Below, in pieces: positions 34,229 through 40,897 of a stretch of DNA of 42,129 nucleotides. Numbering within the stretch: the first letter of the stretch is position 1; every line of letters starts with the position of its first letter. The stretch is from a virus. The translations under genes and the position numbers were made by a program. The stretch lies in IMG/VR virus record IMGVR_UViG_3300044712_000257, positions 1 to 42,129 of that record. The stretch is one strand, 5' to 3'. The notes beneath the pieces were generated by a model. That model was not told where the DNA came from, searched no databases, and saw only the letters and a list, made by a program, of their open reading frames with translations.

Positions 34229-35230
34229 ATGGGTTGGATGGGTAATGTAGCAAGCGCAATAGAAGGAGTGCGAAAAACTGGGGATGAATATAAAAAGAAT
34301 AAAGAATCTAAACAGTTGATGAGGGCTTTAGGTATAAGTGAAGAAGAATTAGCAAAATATCCTGATTTAACTCCAGAAGAAGTTGTAGAAGTAATAAAAT
34401 ATAAGCAAGAAGCTGATAATGTTCTAGCAAGAAAAGGGAAATTAAGTCTTGAAACACAAGAACTTCAAAATAAAATAGATATGCAAGGTCAACAGAAAGA
34501 AGATATTGCTAGTGGAAAATTAAAAATAAAGTCATATGGAGCAAATGGACCTATTTATGAATCTGCAGTATCTATACCTAAATTAGATAAAGGTGAAATT
34601 TGGAATCCAGAAACAGAAACTGTAGAGTTCGCCCCAGGTTCAAAAGCATATTTAACTCAAAAAGCTAAATATATTGATGATACTAATATTAAAAACACTT
34701 TAAATACAAAAACTGATTTAGCAGTAAATAAATTTAAAGAAATATTAGACCCTAAAAACAGGTCTGGTTTTGAAATGAATTTTGGAGGATATAATGCATT
34801 ATTAAGCAAATGGATGCCTTGGGGCGGAGCTAGAGATGCAAGAAATAAAATAGAAAGTGCAAAATCTTCATTAATGGGAATGGGAAAAGAATTAATGCAA
34901 GCAGGATTAAGCAAGGGTGGTGCTATAGGGCAAATAACAGAAAGAGAGTGGCCTATATTACAAGCACAAATATCAAATCTTAATTCTACAATGAGTGAAG
35001 AAATGGCGGAGGCTGAAATAAACAATATTTTAAATACTTATAAAAAAATGTCAGAGAATATAGAATCTACTTATGAAGAAGAATGGGCAAATTCACAATT
35101 TGCAAAAGAAAAAGAAAATAGAAAAAATTTGATTAATCCTAATACTACAGAAACTGTTGACCCAATTCAAAAAGCAAAAGAAGCTGGATATACAGACGAA
35201 GAAATTCAAGCATATTTAAGTGGGAGATAA
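34229..35230 (+). CDS. Probable internal virion protein, 333 aa
   Basis: This 333-residue, largely helical and charged protein has a Gly-Trp-Met-Gly start and ends A-K-E-A-G-Y-T-D-E-E-I-Q-A-Y-L. Residues about 150-290 contain regular helices with K-W-M-P-W-G-G in the middle. It starts behind AGGAGGTAGTT. The position among ejection proteins is the main basis for the call. No lytic transglycosylase motif was found here or in its neighbours. Confidence 0.55.
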   Translation: MGWMGNVASAIEGVRKTGDEYKKNKESKQLMRALGISEEELAKYPDLTPEEVVEVIKYKQEADNVLARKGKLSLETQELQNKIDMQGQQKEDIASGKLKIKSYGANGPIYESAVSIPKLDKGEIWNPETETVEFAPGSKAYLTQKAKYIDDTNIKNTLNTKTDLAVNKFKEILDPKNRSGFEMNFGGYNALLSKWMPWGGARDARNKIESAKSSLMGMGKELMQAGLSKGGAIGQITEREWPILQAQISNLNSTMSEEMAEAEINNILNTYKKMSENIESTYEEEWANSQFAKEKENRKNLINPNTTETVDPIQKAKEAGYTDEEIQAYLSGR

Positions 35231-35232
35231 TT

Positions 35233-36765
35233 ATGGCAAACAGACCTAGTTTAGACGAAATATTTGGTAATAAATCAAAAGATACTACTTCTATTCCAAC
35301 TTCTATAATTACTAAAGAAAGACCATCATTAGATGAAATATTTGGGAATAGAACAAGACAAGTTACTAAAGAAGATTTACTTAATATGCCAGAAGATAAA
35401 GCTATTAGAATGATAGGCAAATTACAAGGCATGGATAAATCTTCAATGGAACCTATATCTTTAAAAGATAGTGCTATAAATAAAGCAGGATTAATAGGTA
35501 AATATGGCATGAAAGGGTTAACTTTTGATTTAATGCCAGATAAAGTTGGTGCAAAAATAATGGATATGTCTGAAAAAGATTATGAAAACTTTCAACCATT
35601 ATCTAATATTGAAAAAGGTATAGCTACTGGGTCTGAATTGGCAGGTAATGTTGCTAGTGGAGAAGTAGCAGGAAAGGTGGCTGGATATATAGGTGGTAAA
35701 GTAGTTAAAGGGGTAAAAAGTGGAGTTAAATCTATAAGAGATTATATGGCAAATGCTCCCAAAAGAGCGACTATTAAAGCAGAAAAAGTTACTTCAGAAA
35801 TAGTAAAACCAACTCCTAGTGAAACAGCATTATATAAAGCAAAAGGCGAAACAAATCCAGCAATTAGAGAAGCAACTAAAATTATAGATGAATCAAAAAC
35901 CTATGATGAGCTTATTTCAAAAACAGGAAATAAAGTAAATGAAAATATGACTAAAAGAAATAAAATAATTGAAAATAATAATTTTAAAGTCAAAGGCAAT
36001 GATTATTTACAAGAGGTATACGATTTAAAAAATAAATTGAAATCAGGTGGTCAGATTACAGAAACAGAATTAGGGCAAATTGATGATGCAATAAGAGAAG
36101 AATTACAATGGCTAAAAGATAATCCTAATCCAACTAGAATGATTGCACAAAAAAGAAAAGAGTATTTAGAAGATTTAACTCGTAGTTTATTAGAATCAAA
36201 TGAAAGCACAATAACACAACCTGCTAGACAACAAGCACTAGATGCTATTAGGAGAGGGTTGCGCAGAGTAGTAAATAACAATAATCCTATACTCACTGCT
36301 CTTAATGATACATATGGAGGGTTAAGACAAGCACAATATTATTTAGCAAAGCAAGGTGCTTCTTTATCTAATAAACCAACTAAATTATTAAGACAAAAAA
36401 TAGCGGATTTAATAAAACACCCAATAGACACCACTACTGATATTTTAATAAAACCAGAATCAGTATTGCCTGCTAAAACTAAATATATTAAAAAAATGTC
36501 TACTAAAGCAGGACAAAGAGTAGAAGTTCCAACTCCATTAGTAACAGAACCACCAAAAGTATTGAGTTTACCTGCTCCTAAAGGCAATATAGGAGAAAGT
36601 TTTATTGGTAGTGGAAAAATCCCTAAACTTCCAAATACAATAGAAGAAGATTTAATTGAAATGAGTAATGTTAAAATAAATGCACCAGAAATATATAAGC
36701 AAATGGGTGGAGATAAAGAATACAGAAGATTACAGATGCTGTTAGAAGAAATAAAAGGCAAATAA
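35233..36765 (+). CDS. Probable internal virion protein with duplicated RPSLDEIFGN motif
   Basis: This 510-residue protein begins with R-P-S-L-D-E-I-F-G-N twice (residues 4-13 and 30-39). Amphipathic Gly/Lys segments follow (about 135-175, with A-G-K-V-A-G-Y-I-G-G-K-V-V-K-G), then a long charged helical region, and a Pro-rich stretch near 430-475. A short peptide repeated at the N terminus suggests docking to another protein. It starts behind GGGAGATAATT. It is the last of the four probable ejection proteins. Confidence 0.55.
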   Translation: MANRPSLDEIFGNKSKDTTSIPTSIITKERPSLDEIFGNRTRQVTKEDLLNMPEDKAIRMIGKLQGMDKSSMEPISLKDSAINKAGLIGKYGMKGLTFDLMPDKVGAKIMDMSEKDYENFQPLSNIEKGIATGSELAGNVASGEVAGKVAGYIGGKVVKGVKSGVKSIRDYMANAPKRATIKAEKVTSEIVKPTPSETALYKAKGETNPAIREATKIIDESKTYDELISKTGNKVNENMTKRNKIIENNNFKVKGNDYLQEVYDLKNKLKSGGQITETELGQIDDAIREELQWLKDNPNPTRMIAQKRKEYLEDLTRSLLESNESTITQPARQQALDAIRRGLRRVVNNNNPILTALNDTYGGLRQAQYYLAKQGASLSNKPTKLLRQKIADLIKHPIDTTTDILIKPESVLPAKTKYIKKMSTKAGQRVEVPTPLVTEPPKVLSLPAPKGNIGESFIGSGKIPKLPNTIEEDLIEMSNVKINAPEIYKQMGGDKEYRRLQMLLEEIKGK

Positions 36766-37071
36766 ATGAACGATTCCGACTTGCAGAATGTTAAAGATTT
36801 ATTTAAGTTATATCAAACTCACTCTGATGGATGGCGTAAAGAAAAAGACGAAGCAGATATAAGATTCAGAAATGAGCTTAAAGAAAGTCTTGACGAAATA
36901 ACAAAACGCTTTGAAGCATTACCTTGTAGGGAAAGAGCTGTTCAAACAATAGTTCACGAAAAAGAACACGATAGATTATGGGATTGGGGCATCAAACTAT
37001 TATGGAGTTTTGGCATAATTCCAATATGGGGAGCTATCGTATATATAATAGATAAGCTTCATAGAAAATGA
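36766..37071 (+). CDS. Tail-anchored membrane protein, possible holin or holin partner
   Basis: This 101-residue protein has a charged helical N-terminal domain (1-70) and one C-terminal membrane span (about 74-96, L-W-S-F-G-I-I-P-I-W-G-A-I-V-Y-I-I). It ends with a basic tail (H-R-K). The layout resembles XhlA-type holin partners. It is the first gene of the lysis region and overlaps the next as ATGA. Confidence 0.6.
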   Translation: MNDSDLQNVKDLFKLYQTHSDGWRKEKDEADIRFRNELKESLDEITKRFEALPCRERAVQTIVHEKEHDRLWDWGIKLLWSFGIIPIWGAIVYIIDKLHRK

Positions 37072-37301
37072 AATTAAATATTAACAAAGATATTGCACAT
37101 GACCTACGCAATATTGCACAGAGGTTATGTATGATAAAAGAAGATATAAATGAATTAAGTAAATGTATGACAAAGTTGTTTCTTGATGTGGAGAATAGTT
37201 ATGAAGAAAGAGATAACACAGAAAGAATTAATAGAAGTATTGCATCTGGACCCATTAGTGCAGACACAGCCGAAGGAAAATGTGAGGGAAAGGATTGCTA
37301 A
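37068..37301 (+). CDS. Hypothetical protein, 77 aa
   Basis: This 77-residue protein starts by ATGA overlap with the previous gene. The first 44 residues are a regular amphipathic helix (L-R-N-I-A-Q-R-L-C-M-I-K-E-D-I); the rest is polar and disordered-looking. Its last 101 bases overlap the next small gene in another frame. It may be a helical lysis accessory protein; no family is recognised. Confidence 0.5.
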   Translation: MKLNINKDIAHDLRNIAQRLCMIKEDINELSKCMTKLFLDVENSYEERDNTERINRSIASGPISADTAEGKCEGKDC

Positions 37302-37341
37302 TTTGTTGTTACGAATATTGAAGATATATTGGAAGGAATAA
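37201..37341 (+). CDS. Small overlapping gene, 46 aa
   Basis: A 46-residue frame starts at ATG 37201, seven bases after GTGGAG, and ends at TAA 37339-37341. It overlaps the preceding gene by 101 bp in a different frame. The product is helical and charged with a hydrophobic C terminus (N-L-L-L-R-I-L-K-I-Y-W). It lacks a signal or lipobox, so it does not look like an Rz1-type spanin. An alternative view is that only one of the two overlapping frames is used. Confidence 0.45.
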   Translation: MKKEITQKELIEVLHLDPLVQTQPKENVRERIANLLLRILKIYWKE

Positions 37342-37345
37342 AGGA

Positions 37346-37502
37346 AATACAGGGAGGGAAGCTTAACTAAAATATTAAAACTGCACTTATGTGTGGTAAA
37401 AGGAACGATTCAATTAAGGTAGATGTATAGGGTAGCTATATATTGTGCAACCTTAAGAATACGATAACCTTATTGTTAAACTGAACTTCCTTTCCCTGTA
37501 TT
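37346..37502 (+). ncRNA. Candidate structured RNA before the glycoside hydrolase gene
   Basis: This 157-nt gap has no good reading frame and folds well by hand. The ends close with 10 perfect pairs (37346-37355 with 37493-37502) and, after a small internal loop, 5 more (37357-37361 with 37486-37490). Inside are hairpin A (37380-37386 with 37391-37397, loop UUAU) and a long hairpin B: 37406-37411 plus 37414-37420 pair with 37450-37463 with small bulges, and 37424-37430 with 37436-37442 at the tip. TTAAC (37363-37367) can pair with GTTAA (37475-37479). The start codon of the hydrolase lies 10 nt after the element and has no ribosome binding site. It could be a regulatory leader or an independent RNA. 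No known family is recognised. Confidence 0.5.
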
Positions 37503-37512
37503 GTTAAATTAT

Positions 37513-38277
37513 ATGTGTTTTAATTGGTTCAAACCGAAACCACCAGAAAGTAATATCAAATCAGAGAAGGGAATAGTATGCTTCCCTTGGGATGATGAAT
37601 TAAGCCGTATTAGAGAAGATTTAGCACCTCAATGGGTTAGATTAGGCATAGACCAGGGAGTTAATTTTAGCTCTGCTATAGACCTTATATATAAGTTCAG
37701 AAATCAAGGGATAGTAGTAGTTTTGTGTATTATAGATAAGTCAAATGTGTTTAATACAGTCAATCTATGTAGTAACTATGCTAGGGAGTTAAGAGATAAT
37801 GTATGGTATGAAGTGTTAAACGAACAAAATAGCCCAGTAGACACATTTGTTCCAGTAAAGACATATGTAGATATATATAACGCCTGTAAGACTGCCATAA
37901 AGACGTATAACTCTAATAGTAAGGTTATAATCGGTGGTCTTAATAACGAGATTAAGAAGAACAAATCAAATGAGATTAAAGCAAATGAATATTTAACTAG
38001 CTTCATTAATTATGGGTGTAAGACAGATGCTTGGAACTGGCACAACTATTCATTAGATAATAAGTTTGATACAATGGTAAGTACTTGTAGGAAACTAGAC
38101 CCTAAAATACCTATAATGTTAAGTGAATTTCCAGGTAGAACTATAAAAGAATATAATACATATATGACTAAATTCAGTAAGAATTGGGTTAATATAGCTA
38201 TAGTATATAGTTGGCAAGGACCAGATTGGGGAATAAAGGATAAACCAGAAGTATTAAATTATATTAAAAACTACTAA
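37513..38277 (+). CDS. Glycoside hydrolase, clan GH-A type (putative endolysin or depolymerase)
   Basis: This 254-residue TIM-barrel-like protein has the acid/base motif W-Y-E-V-L-N-E at 98-104 (Asn103-Glu104) and a likely nucleophile in M-L-S-E-F (Glu205). W-N-W-H-N at 174-178 and a late Y-S-W-Q-G near 232-236 follow. These match the strand 4, 6, 7 and 8 layout of clan GH-A hydrolases (GH5/GH39-like). There is no signal peptide, so release would need the neighbouring membrane proteins. Its place between membrane genes in the lysis region suggests an endolysin that cuts peptidoglycan glycan strands, but a capsule depolymerase is possible. It has no ribosome binding site and follows a structured segment. 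Confidence 0.75.
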   Translation: MCFNWFKPKPPESNIKSEKGIVCFPWDDELSRIREDLAPQWVRLGIDQGVNFSSAIDLIYKFRNQGIVVVLCIIDKSNVFNTVNLCSNYARELRDNVWYEVLNEQNSPVDTFVPVKTYVDIYNACKTAIKTYNSNSKVIIGGLNNEIKKNKSNEIKANEYLTSFINYGCKTDAWNWHNYSLDNKFDTMVSTCRKLDPKIPIMLSEFPGRTIKEYNTYMTKFSKNWVNIAIVYSWQGPDWGIKDKPEVLNYIKNY

Positions 38278-38504
38278 TGAAAAATATATTAGCAATTATG
38301 ATTGAAGGAATAACATTATTATCTTTTATAATAGTATTTATGTGTTGGATAGGCCCAAAAGAAGTATTGCGTTCATTAGCAAATTATATTCAAGAGCAAT
38401 ACGAGGCAAAGAAAGCAAGTGTGGAACAAGAAAAAAAATCTCCCAAAACAATTAAAAAAGTTTTGGATAAAACAAATAAAGTTGCTAGAAAAAGAAAGAT
38501 TTGA
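38277..38504 (+). CDS. Membrane protein, 75 aa, holin or spanin candidate
   Basis: This 75-residue protein starts in the stop codon of the hydrolase gene (TAATG). It has one N-terminal membrane span (about 5-26, I-M-I-E-G-I-T-L-L-S-F-I-I-V-F) and a long, strongly basic helical tail. One span plus a soluble coiled tail resembles an inner-membrane spanin (Rz-like) or a holin with one span. The neighbouring hydrolase supports a lysis role. Confidence 0.6.
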   Translation: MKNILAIMIEGITLLSFIIVFMCWIGPKEVLRSLANYIQEQYEAKKASVEQEKKSPKTIKKVLDKTNKVARKRKI

Positions 38505-38563
38505 TGTAAGAAAAACCAAGAAAGAAGTGTATGAAGATATAGAATACACTTAAAGGAGGATTT

Positions 38564-38731
38564 ATGTTTGACTGGATATTGAATAATTGGGTAACCATAC
38601 TAGCTGTATGGGGCGGTATATGTGTTATAGTTGATGCTATTGTTGGGTGGACTTCAACACCTAAAGATGATGCAATATGGGAAAAGATTAAATCAGCAAT
38701 CGCTTATATTGTATCACTTAAAAAAAAATAG
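38564..38731 (+). CDS. Small membrane protein, 55 aa, holin candidate; possible -1 extension to 38892
   Basis: A 55-residue frame starts behind a perfect AAAGGAGGATTT. It has one or two short hydrophobic spans (about 5-31, W-V-T-I-L-A-V-W-G-G-I-C-V-I-V) and a C-terminal amphipathic helix with K-D-D-A-I-W-E-K-I. It ends at nine consecutive A residues and TAG. A -1 shift on this A run would add 54 residues up to TGA 38890-38892, ending in W-K-W-W-I-K-F-T-R-K-W, a protein-like sequence. However, a strong terminator (38820-38851) lies inside that extension. Confidence 0.7.
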   Translation: MFDWILNNWVTILAVWGGICVIVDAIVGWTSTPKDDAIWEKIKSAIAYIVSLKKK

Positions 38732-38808
38732 TAGTTGTAAATGAACTCACTAAATGGAGAGTAAGTGTTACTCCTAGAAATGATATGGGTTCATTTGAGA
38801 TGGAAGAT

Positions 38809-38973
38809 TTAAAAGAAACGGGGTGGACTCAAGGTCAGTCTGCCCCTTTTTCTCACTGGAAGTGGTGGATTAAGTTCACTAGAAAGTGGTGATTTCTTTT
38901 TCCAATCTATTAGTGAATAGTTATCGTTATATTCTTTTGTTTGTGGACGCTGTTTATAATCAAATTCTTTCAT
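38809..38973 (-). CDS. Small hypothetical protein, 54 aa, last leftward gene
   Basis: A 54-residue basic frame starts at ATG 38973, one base after the previous stop (TAATATG), so it may be read by re-initiation. The N-terminal half (E-F-D-Y-K-Q-R-P-Q-T-K-E-Y) looks protein-like. The C-terminal half, Pro/Arg-rich, is encoded across the bidirectional terminator and opposite the possible extension of the plus-strand gene. Real coding of the second half is doubtful. Confidence 0.4.
   Translation of the reverse strand: MKEFDYKQRPQTKEYNDNYSLIDWKKKSPLSSELNPPLPVRKRGRLTLSPPRFF
38820..38851. terminator. Bidirectional intrinsic terminator
   Basis: GGGGTGGACT (38820-38829) pairs with AGTCTGCCCC (38837-38846) as a 10-bp stem with two G-U pairs and a 7-base loop. 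A run of five T residues follows on the plus strand. On the minus strand the same stem is followed by GTTTCTTTT. It sits exactly where the late rightward and early leftward units converge. Confidence 0.85.
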
Positions 38974-38974
38974 A

Positions 38975-39073
38975 TTAGTATTTTAATGCTCTTAACAAGC
39001 CCTCCAACCATGTTGGAATACACAAAGCTATTATAAAATATATAAATAACATTAACCAAAAATCATTATCCAT
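38975..39073 (-). CDS. Mini membrane protein, 32 aa
   Basis: A 32-residue frame starts at ATG 39073 behind AGGAGTG. Almost the whole product is one membrane span (F-W-L-M-L-F-I-Y-F-I-I-A-L-C-I) followed by a short amphipathic tail. It is too small for family assignment. It belongs to a run of similar mini membrane genes. Confidence 0.55.
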   Translation of the reverse strand: MDNDFWLMLFIYFIIALCIPTWLEGLLRALKY

Positions 39074-39082
39074 ATAACACTC

Positions 39083-39166
39083 CTATCTTTTACCATTTTT
39101 TAAAGTTAAAATAACAAAGAATAAAGCAATAATTATAACTGTTAAACATATTTCAAGTTCGCTCAT
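39083..39166 (-). CDS. Mini membrane protein, 27 aa
   Basis: A 27-residue frame starts at ATG 39166 behind AAAAGGAGAAATAAT. It is one membrane span (I-C-L-T-V-I-I-I-A-L-F-F-V-I-L) with an acidic N terminus and a basic C terminus (K-N-G-K-R), predicting N-out/C-in topology. The clean ribosome binding site supports translation. Confidence 0.55.
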   Translation of the reverse strand: MSELEICLTVIIIALFFVILTLKNGKR

Positions 39167-39167
39167 A

Positions 39168-39302
39168 TTATTTCTCCTTTTTATTATATAGAAGTTTATT
39201 TACTTTTCTAGTCAATTCCCAAGTTTGTTTTCTTAAATCATTAATTATTATTGATAAAAATATAATTGAAATACAAATTAAACATATTGAAACAGTAATC
39301 AT
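39168..39302 (-). CDS. Small membrane protein, 44 aa
   Basis: A 44-residue frame starts at ATG 39302 behind AAAGGAGGGAGT and overlaps the preceding stop as ATGA. An N-terminal membrane span (I-C-L-I-C-I-S-I-I-F-L-S-I-I-I) is followed by a basic helix with R-K-Q-T-W-E-L-T-R-K. Its last codons contain the ribosome binding site of the 27-aa gene. Confidence 0.6.
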   Translation of the reverse strand: MITVSICLICISIIFLSIIINDLRKQTWELTRKVNKLLYNKKEK

Positions 39303-39430
39303 ACTCCCTCCTTTTTGTTTATCTCTTTTATCAGTTGCACTTCACTTATCCCAAACATCTTTGCAACTTCCGTTACAGTATAGTTTTTACGAAACAATAG
39401 CAGTGCTGTTTCTTTCTCTTGCTTGGTCAT
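39299..39430 (-). CDS. Small helix-turn-helix protein, 43 aa
   Basis: A 43-residue frame starts at ATG 39430 behind GCGGAGGGATTATAAA. It is essentially one HTH: Y-T-V-T-E-V-A-K-M-F-G-I-S-E-V-Q-L-I-K-E-I. This matches the second and third helices of small phage DNA-binding proteins. It is a candidate repressor or regulator of the control region at 7897-8410. Its stop overlaps the next start. Confidence 0.7.
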   Translation of the reverse strand: MTKQEKETALLLFRKNYTVTEVAKMFGISEVQLIKEINKKEGV

Positions 39431-39431
39431 T

Positions 39432-39815
39432 TTATAATCCCTCCGCAATTAGTTCGTCTAAACTCCTAACCAAAATATACTTGTGTCCTCTTGCCTCCAC
39501 ATCCTGCTGGAACTGTTTCTGGAAGTCTGACTGCTTGCCTGTAATTGTTTTGCACTCTATCCAGTAGTGCATAAACCATCCTTGTTCCAGAATATGAGTA
39601 AATGGTTTAATACATAATATATCAGCCATACCTTTAACACCCTGCTTGAAGTAACTGCCACTCTTTGTTTCTACGATACCAGTGTTACACCTCATTACGA
39701 AATACTGCTTAGCTTGTAAGTATTTAATACAGGATTTTACAATATCAGACTCTTTAGTTCTTACTTTAAATTCTGCAATTCCATAAGCATATTTATTGTA
39801 TTTTTTAATTTTCAT
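39432..39815 (-). CDS. VRR-NUC domain nuclease
   Basis: This 127-residue PD-(D/E)XK enzyme has the VRR-NUC layout. An E-S-D-I-V-K-S-C-I-K-Y-L helix is followed by V-M-R-C-N-T-G, then G-V-K-G-M-A-D-I-L with the catalytic Asp. W-I-E-C-K with Glu and Lys comes next, then G-K-Q-S-D-F-Q-K-Q-F with the Gln, and V-E-A-R-G-H-K-Y-I-L-V at the end. Phage members resolve branched DNA before packaging or cut flaps. It is preceded by GAGGAGATAG in the end of the upstream gene. Confidence 0.85.
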   Translation of the reverse strand: MKIKKYNKYAYGIAEFKVRTKESDIVKSCIKYLQAKQYFVMRCNTGIVETKSGSYFKQGVKGMADILCIKPFTHILEQGWFMHYWIECKTITGKQSDFQKQFQQDVEARGHKYILVRSLDELIAEGL

Positions 39816-39988
39816 TTTTCTATCTCCTCAATAGTAACTTTCACTTTAACCATAGGATTTTTATTTAATACTTCATCTGACATTATTAAATAAAACCTAT
39901 TATCAACTACTAATGGTATATCTATACCATGCTTATCTGCCTCTTCCCAACCTTTAGTAGCCCATCCCACAAACTGTTTAATTTTCAT
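39812..39988 (-). CDS. Small hypothetical protein, 58 aa (paralogue of the gene at 40476-40655)
   Basis: A 58-residue frame starts behind AAGGAGAAA and overlaps the nuclease start as ATGA. It shares an N-terminal F-(V/I)-G-W-x-x-K motif and a C-terminal K-V-K-(V/I)-T-I-E-E end with another small gene 500 bp away. The last codons (GAGGAGATAG) also serve as the ribosome binding site for the nuclease. The function is unknown. Confidence 0.6.
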   Translation of the reverse strand: MKIKQFVGWATKGWEEADKHGIDIPLVVDNRFYLIMSDEVLNKNPMVKVKVTIEEIEK

Positions 39989-40128
39989 TTTTCTCCTTGT
40001 AAGTGTGCTATTATTAATAAAAAAGTTCCAAAATTAAATACTGCAATACCATACGAATGAGTGTAAACATTATAACTAGCAGCACCTAAATTTAAGATTG
40101 CAAATAAAAATAATATAGAAAACTTCAT
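39985..40128 (-). CDS. Small membrane protein, 47 aa
   Basis: A 47-residue frame starts at ATG 40128 behind AAGGAGGGAAA, overlapping the previous stop as ATGA. It is hydrophobic throughout, with two possible spans (about 3-17 and 27-42). The first could also act as a signal peptide with cleavage near L-G-A-A-S. No family is recognised. Confidence 0.6.
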   Translation of the reverse strand: MKFSILFLFAILNLGAASYNVYTHSYGIAVFNFGTFLLIIAHLQGEK

Positions 40129-40358
40129 TTTCCCTCCTTACATAATGGATATTCAGATTTTAGTAGTCTAATCAATTCATCTCTTTTCTTTCCAGTAATT
40201 TTAGCTTGGTCTATATAAATTATAACTCCATCAACTATCTCTCTATACGCTTTTAATAATTTATTTGCGTTTATAAAATATCTCCTAGAACTCCAAGGTA
40301 ATCTTTCATCTCCAAATCTTTTACATAATACTTGCATAATGTATTGTTGTTGTTTCAT
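40125..40358 (-). CDS. Hypothetical protein, 77 aa
   Basis: This 77-residue basic, helical protein starts behind AAAGGAGGAGAAAG. It has a Leu-Pro-Trp-Ser-Ser-Arg-Arg segment near 20-26 and a helical C-terminal half with K-K-R-D-E-L-I-R-L-L. It may bind nucleic acid, judging by charge alone. No family is recognised. Confidence 0.6.
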   Translation of the reverse strand: MKQQQYIMQVLCKRFGDERLPWSSRRYFINANKLLKAYREIVDGVIIYIDQAKITGKKRDELIRLLKSEYPLCKEGK

Positions 40359-40371
40359 TCTTTCTCCTCCT

Positions 40372-40479
40372 TTAAAAAAATAAGTATTTTATACAAGCAC
40401 TTGAAACTAATATTAAAACCATAGGCATTAATGCTCCAGAAATAAGCACACACCAATCTACAATATCCATTATATTCAT
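40372..40479 (-). CDS. Mini membrane protein, 35 aa
   Basis: A 35-residue frame starts at ATG 40479 behind GGAGGACAG. One membrane span (V-L-I-S-G-A-L-M-P-M-V-L-I-L-V) makes up most of it. It starts within the stop codon of the upstream gene (ATGA). It belongs to the same class of single-span peptides as 38975-39302. Confidence 0.55.
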   Translation of the reverse strand: MNIMDIVDWCVLISGALMPMVLILVSSACIKYLFF

Positions 40480-40655
40480 CTGTCCTCCTTCATCTCTTCA
40501 ATGGTAATTTTTACTTTTCTCATTTTTTGTTTTGGCATATATTTAGTCCATATATATTTTTTCCAAATAATAGGCATAAATAATTCACCAAATCTATCCC
40601 ATTCTGGTTCTGGTTTTTTATATGTCCATCCTATAAAACTTCTACTATTTTTCAT
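40476..40655 (-). CDS. Small hypothetical protein, 59 aa (paralogue of the gene at 39812-39988)
   Basis: A 59-residue basic protein rich in Trp, Lys and Pro starts by ATGA overlap with the upstream gene. Its F-I-G-W-x-x-K start and K-V-K-I-T-I-E-E end match the 58-aa paralogue. The codons for its C terminus (GAAGGAGGAC) are the ribosome binding site of the next gene. The function is unknown. Confidence 0.6.
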   Translation of the reverse strand: MKNSRSFIGWTYKKPEPEWDRFGELFMPIIWKKYIWTKYMPKQKMRKVKITIEEMKEDR

Positions 40656-40897
40656 TTTGTAATCTCCAAAATACTTTTTCGTATTTCGTCAATAATATCT
40701 ATTGTATCGTGTGAGTCTAGTTGACATCTTTCGTGTATAAATGTTATTAGTTTTACTGTTATTATATTTTCAAGTAGAAAATCTTTTAACCAGTGTTTGG
40801 TTTTACCTAAATCATCTTCTAAAAAATCACATGTTGACCTAAAATTTATTAAAATATTTTCAAGTTTTGTGTTTTCTGTTATATCCTCATTTGTCAT
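40652..40897 (-). CDS. Hypothetical protein, 81 aa
   Basis: This 81-residue acidic helical protein starts at ATG 40897 behind AAGGAGGAGCG. It has two cysteines and a C-terminal I-D-I-I-D-E-I-R helix. The upstream stop overlaps its start. No family is recognised. Confidence 0.65.
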   Translation of the reverse strand: MTNEDITENTKLENILINFRSTCDFLEDDLGKTKHWLKDFLLENIITVKLITFIHERCQLDSHDTIDIIDEIRKSILEITK

